NCBI GenBank assembly: GCA_013398055.1
Contig: VZRS01012046.1
Coordinates: forward strand, 124,001 to 188,000
Source: Ifrita kowaldi
Lineage: Eukaryota > Chordata > Aves > Passeriformes > Cinclosomatidae
DNA: 64,000 nucleotides
Direction: 5' to 3'
Shown in pieces: positions 59,303 to 64,000 of the stretch. Every line of letters begins with the position of its first letter. The stretch's first letter is position 1. Position numbers and translations under genes: made by a program. The notes below the pieces were generated by a model that was given only the letters and a program-made list of their open reading frames with translations, did not search any database and was not told the DNA's origin.

Positions 59303-62300
59303 GATTATTTAATTTCAGCCAAAGAGCTGGTACTCTGGAGGAGTCAGAGGACAACTTCTTGAGGTGTTGGAATGATACTGTAGCAGCCAGACTGATTTCT
59401 TTCTGTAGTAATTTGTTTTGTTTAAAGGAGGCCGCACAGGGTTTGGCAGGGGAAGGTTAGAGGCGTCACTCCACAGTGGTGTCAAGAGTAGTCTTGTCAC
59501 AGTTATTTCAGGTTGTGGGCTCTGATCATCTGCAGGGAATTACCCCTGTCTCAAAGAACACCATTTTCTTTCTTTTCCCACTTTACTGTGGGTGACTAGC
59601 AGAAAGAGTTTTTAATTAAAAACTCTCTTATTTCATTTAGTATGAAGCTTTTATTGTGGCAAGCCTTAATCCTTTTGTTTATACGAACTCTGGTCTGTGG
59701 TTTGGGTTTTTCTTTACCACCCTTCCCAAGTGTGCCATACGAATAGCTTTCTCAGGTTTTTCTTGTGCCTAGGAAATTATCTGTGATTCTACTCCGCCTT
59801 ACAATACACTGTTTTTATTCCCTTTCCAATTGCAGTCAGCCAGGCTGGAGTCAGGCACACACATATTTTGCTTTAAGCCATTCTCAGGTTGGACTGGCAC
59901 AGCTCTGTTGACCGGAGCTGTTAAGAGGGGTGACCCAAAACAACCCACAGGGCTGTGAAGGGGTGAGGCTGAGAAGAGCAGTTCAACATTATGTAAACAA
60001 AGCTTACTGAGTGTGGGAACTTCCTCTGTGGGCTGGTATCCTCTGCTGTGATAGTGATGGAAAGCCAAGATAAATGCATTTATGCATTTTCCCAGAAAAC
60101 AAACAAACAAGAGGAGTTTATTGCATTAAGATTAGTAGTAATAATTTGACAGACTTGAAAACCAGACCGAGCTGCTTGATTAATTTTTGGCAAGGAAAAA
60201 GAGAAGCCACAAAGACCCCAAAATAATGTATACTTCATTCTTTTGGTGTTACCCATAATTTACTGTGAAATAGTTATGTGCTTGAGTTGCAGTGATTAAT
60301 TACCTCCGGTCTATCAAAACCCAAAGAAAAGAACAAATCTTCATTCTTGGTTAGGGTTGATTAGACTCAAGTGACCTTGCATTGAGCTGTGATTTTGTTG
60401 CTACATGAAATTCCGGGTATTGAAGAGCTTAGTATTGCTGTGGGAGAGTGGAAGGAAAGAGAAATAATTTTTATTGTTTTTATTAGCTCAAAGTGTTGCT
60501 CATGCACAAAACAAGATCTCAGTGTCATTTAGACAATCACAAAAGATTTTTAGTGATTATAAGTATGGCTTTAAAGATTCTAGAAGATGTGGCTTTGCTG
60601 TACCACTTGAGTATCTCCACTCTCTGAGGTCACTTACACAAAGAAGTGAACACTTCTTCACTTATGTACATGGAAGCCACTGTTCCTGCTGATTTGCAGG
60701 CTGAAAAGTGTCTTTGGCTGGCCTGTGGTCACTTTTTATGTGACTGATTTCAAGGGCTATGAAAGTAAACAGAGAAGAAGATGGTGCCAATGCAGTATTT
60801 AAAAGCACATTTATAACATAGATAATGGTTTAAGATAGCTTTGAATACTGAAACAGTAATTATACTTTGAGTGAATTCAAGAAGAGCCAAGAACAATGTT
60901 TATTTAATTTGGGTGAAGTGAGTTTTGGCAGACTATCAGTTAAGTTTCCAGAGGAATTTTGCAACAATATTTTTATTTGTGCACTGTTCAGAAAAAAACT
61001 CACAATACTCTAAGAAATAATAGACATCCTCTCAATGGCTGAATGCAGCAAAGTGTAATTAAATAATCAAAGTTCTGAAATATAAAATTGCTTGATCAAA
61101 AGTGTGAAACTTGAGGTTGTAACTCAGAGATGGTTTTCTTTTACTGTTCCCTTTAAAAATCGGGAAATCTGTTTGAATTTAAATTCTCTGTTATTTTCTC
61201 TATGCACTTTCAGAGTGTTTCCTTCTTCCACTGAATCTGGGCAGTTTCAATAGGAGTGATATCAACCCTCTGGGCCAGATACTGTTACTCATTTTCTGTG
61301 TTTATGTGACTGCCCAATCTATACCAAAGAGACTGATGGAGTCCTGCTGGTCATAAGTGCTGCTAGCTAAGGGAGGAATGATATCCAACCCCTTTCAGCA
61401 AAGAGGTGATTAATCCCTCTAAGTGTAGTTCATATATCTCTCTTTCTAGGGATTTTTGAGTGGGGCTTGCTGTCCACAACTCCTTCTTGTTTCACCCTTG
61501 CGTTCTCTTTATGTCAGGAAAGACTAAGGAGCTGCACTTTTTCCCTGATGGGGATGTAGTAAGTTTTATATTCCTCAAAATGAATGGCTGTGGGTAACCA
61601 CAAGGTGCATTAAAACCTTTGTCTCAGTGTTTATATGTGCTGAAATCAGGCTGAGTGTTTCAGAGAAATGTGGAGTGGTGAAAGTGACTCTCCATCTCTG
61701 TCCATTGGCAGTGGGGAACTAAACTGTCCCAAGTTTGGTTTTTAGCACTCCCAGCTTGAAAACCAAACGAGATTGGACTAGAATTTCCCAAGCATAGGGT
61801 GTAGATTTCAATTAGATGTGTTGCCTTTAGAATGGTTTCTCCAAATTGCTGTCAGTTACAGCAATTTAAAGGTTTTTTTAGAATAGCCTGGAGTGAGTAT
61901 GTCCTGATGAGACTTAGCATGTACAGAGGGGCTCTGTGTCCAGGGCAGGAATTCTATTATTTGAAGTTAAGTGAATATGTTCATCTGTGAACTCGAAAAG
62001 TCCATATTCTTGCATCACATCTCAGGTTAAATCTTGTTGGTCTGAAGTATTTTCTCACTCTATTTTAATATTCATTTTTAATCTATTACTACTCCAAATT
62101 TATTATAATTAATGCTTCTTTTTCATTAACCAGCCACGATACTATTTTCTGAAGATAACAATCTGTTAGTAATGCATTATTTAAATGTGAATAACAATGA
62201 AATGATAGAGTTTTACTATACTTTTATTGTTTATTTGCATATTAATTGGTATTTTTGTTTTCAATAGTTTGTGATTTAAAAGCACTCTGGTAAGTGAATG

Positions 62301-62800
62301 TAGTTTCAAAATAGTTATCATAATGTACTGAACATTTGCTACTGATTAAATGGTTTTGACTAGTGAAAGGAAGAAAAGAAAATTATTTTTTATTGTTTAA
62401 TAGCTAGTGAATAATTATTTTTTAATAAAATATTTTTTAAATTAAATATTTAAAATGCCGTTAGTACAATATGTCAGCTTTTTACTTAATATTGTTGCAA
62501 TGTGTCACTCTTCCTATGTCTACAACTACGTTAGCATAGGAGAAGTTAATCACTGCTTTCAGGTTCTCCCAAAATATTTATATGTAAATTACCTGTTTTT
62601 TCTTTAAATGAGAAAGGTTAGTAGATGTCTACATAAATATAGAAACACACCTCAGCAAAATATTCAAATTTTACATCTGTTTTATAGCATCACCTCCTTT
62701 CATATTTCTAAGAATCTGCCATGCAAAAAAAAGCAGATGTTTCTTTTTATTATTATTGCATGGTTATTTTTCAAGTGGCTTCTTAGCACAGATGTTTCCA

Positions 62801-62814
62801 TATATATATATATA
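62801..62814 (+). repeat. Short (TA)7 repeat
   Basis: Seven TA units are followed by an AAAA run and a short CA patch. It is simple sequence. Confidence 0.85.
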
Positions 62815-63007
62815 AAAATGTACACACACCTTTCATTTGCTGATACTTTTTTCCATATGTAAACAACAGATTGCATTGCTGATGCCTTTTTGATGAAGAG
62901 AGAGTGAGCTCCTCAAAAAGCGAAGCAGGTTCTCAAGTGAGGCTTTTCTATTTGCTCTTTCTGATCCTTTTTCTTCCTGCTCGAGTGATGATTGTTATCG
63001 GTGAAAG

Positions 63008-63433
63008 TTATGGACTGGATCTGACCCTCTCTGGTGTCTTCCATTTTCCTGCAGCACAAGCAGAGTGAACAGTTCCAGGGTCCCAAACAGCTAAACCCTT
63101 GAGCATATATTTTGGGTGACAGTTATTTGAAGATAAGAGAAAGCAGTAAATCTGAACTAGAACCATATTAGACACATAGTTAAAAGCTGTGGAAAAATGC
63201 TCTCCCTTCATCGCTGGTTTGCGGGGCTCTCCCTGTGGTGTCTGTGAATTACCTCTCTTTGTCCAGTCCCTCACCTCGTAAGGTTTTTCACTGGTGTCAT
63301 GCCTGCCAGAGGATGGACTCGGGCGAAGTGTTTGTACTTCTGTGAGGACTGGTGTGAGATTCAATTGGGAATCTAAAATATTGTGACGCTCTTCTCCCAA
63401 TATATTAAGAAAATGGTGGTATGGAGATAACAT
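63008..63433 (-). other. Unidentified 141-codon ORF with splice-like signals
   Basis: The first 60-70 residues are polar (Ser, Pro, Arg, Glu, Thr) and protein-like, and the rest is mixed. Within it, an acceptor-like CCTCACAG (63340-63341) and a donor-like CGAG|GTGAGG (63269-63278) bracket 65 bases. A second, better acceptor ending TTGTGCTGCAG (near 63050-63056) precedes the last codons. No family is recognised and no retrocopy tail is seen. Exons of an unassigned transcript are possible, and chance is equally so. Confidence 0.13.
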
Positions 63434-64000
63434 CTACAAACTTGGTTCACACACGTAAATGCATAGTTTTCCATATGCCAGGGTGAGTAATACCTCATCT
63501 GGTACACTGGGAGTCACTGGAGAAGAGGCTGAGTTTTGCAGTATAAATCTATAGCACGTAACTCATATCCAGCTTGCTTGGGCTGCAGCAAAATAAATGC
63601 ACAACTGTCTGCACCAACCCATGGAGACAAAAGTCTAAGTTCTTGGAGCTGTACAATGGAACTTGCCTGCCACATTATTTTTTAAGTAACTGCATGCACT
63701 GTTATAAACTTGTTCTAACTAAACATAAATTTTAGGTTGATTCATTTTTGTTTTCATATGCTGTATGGATATTCCTCTTTTTCCGCATAAAGAAGGGAAG
63801 TTTAAGGTTTGAGATGCTATGTCTTCATCAGAAATCATGAAATTCAAATGTTTATTTTAATACACCTTACATCTATATTTAAAAAGAAATTAAAATTATA
63901 TGGAGCCATTTCTTGCCTTCCTTGGTGTTTGTAAACTAGACAGGACTGTATTAGACTGATAAAGTTTTGCAGAGCATATTATAATAATGATATCTTATAT
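63434..64000. other. AT-rich non-coding sequence to the window end
   Basis: No gene, repeat end or open frame of note. Confidence 0.5.

Larger units (their letters stand above)
55460..63007. other. Unique AT-rich non-coding stretch
   Basis: I see no assignable gene. The minus-strand frames at 57256-57528 (one hydrophobic segment) and 59799-60110 are unrecognised. The AT-rich blocks at 57160-57240 and 62040-62300 contain many TAAT-type words and could be conserved non-coding elements, which cannot be judged from one sequence. Confidence 0.5.

Noticed and set aside
1..64000. tRNA, rRNA, CRISPR, operon, riboswitch or phage features
   Set aside because: No cloverleaf with a credible B box, no regularly spaced repeats and no bacterial gene packing were seen. 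The composition is vertebrate non-coding.

Overview
The window looks like bird nuclear DNA. It is AT-rich, has no operon-like gene packing and holds only short, scattered open frames, so it is not bacterial, viral or organellar. The clade marker is CR1, the dominant LINE of bird genomes. At least seven copies carry the typical 3' end (unit close to ATTCTRTGA) on either strand, and there is an avian-type LTR fragment. The order of bird cannot be fixed from this alone. The stretch reads as intergenic or deep intronic sequence: no protein-coding gene can be assigned, and no rRNA, tRNA, CRISPR array or bacterial-style signal is present.

Layout. 1-12.5 kb is mostly unique AT-rich sequence with a purine tract near 4 kb and a 3' CR1 piece at 4.78-5.04 kb. 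A minus-strand CR1 lies at 12.50-12.92 kb and an avian LTR fragment at 15.6-15.9 kb. At 18.26-18.42 kb there is an exon-like segment: good acceptor, Kozak-like ATG, exactly 50 open codons, consensus GTAAGT donor. At 22.95-23.64 kb the minus strand holds a decayed pogo/Tigger-type DDE transposase, the most informative relic here. At 24.24-25.37 kb two CR1 elements lie head to tail, the first with an RT remnant and an internal deletion. 33.3-34.35 kb is a pyrimidine-rich block of unknown origin. 37.37-38.76 kb is a much older, minus-strand CR1/L3-like LINE. 41.2-41.7 kb is a GC-richer unidentified ORF, and 43.20-43.28 kb is a minus-strand exon-like segment. 46.5 kb has a (CA)15 microsatellite. 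50.7-52.4 kb is a cluster of three CR1 pieces, two facing each other at their 3' ends. 55.4 kb holds a 48-bp near-perfect palindrome. The remainder to 64 kb is unique AT-rich sequence.

How it works together. Nothing forms a pathway or system. The visible history is successive retrotransposition (an old CR1/L3-like layer, then younger CR1 and LTR copies) plus one DNA-transposon-type relic, which is uncommon in birds. The two exon-like segments are on opposite strands and may be isolated lncRNA exons, alternative exons or chance. I found no convincing new biological system. Family assignments rest on remembered consensus sequences, not on a search.
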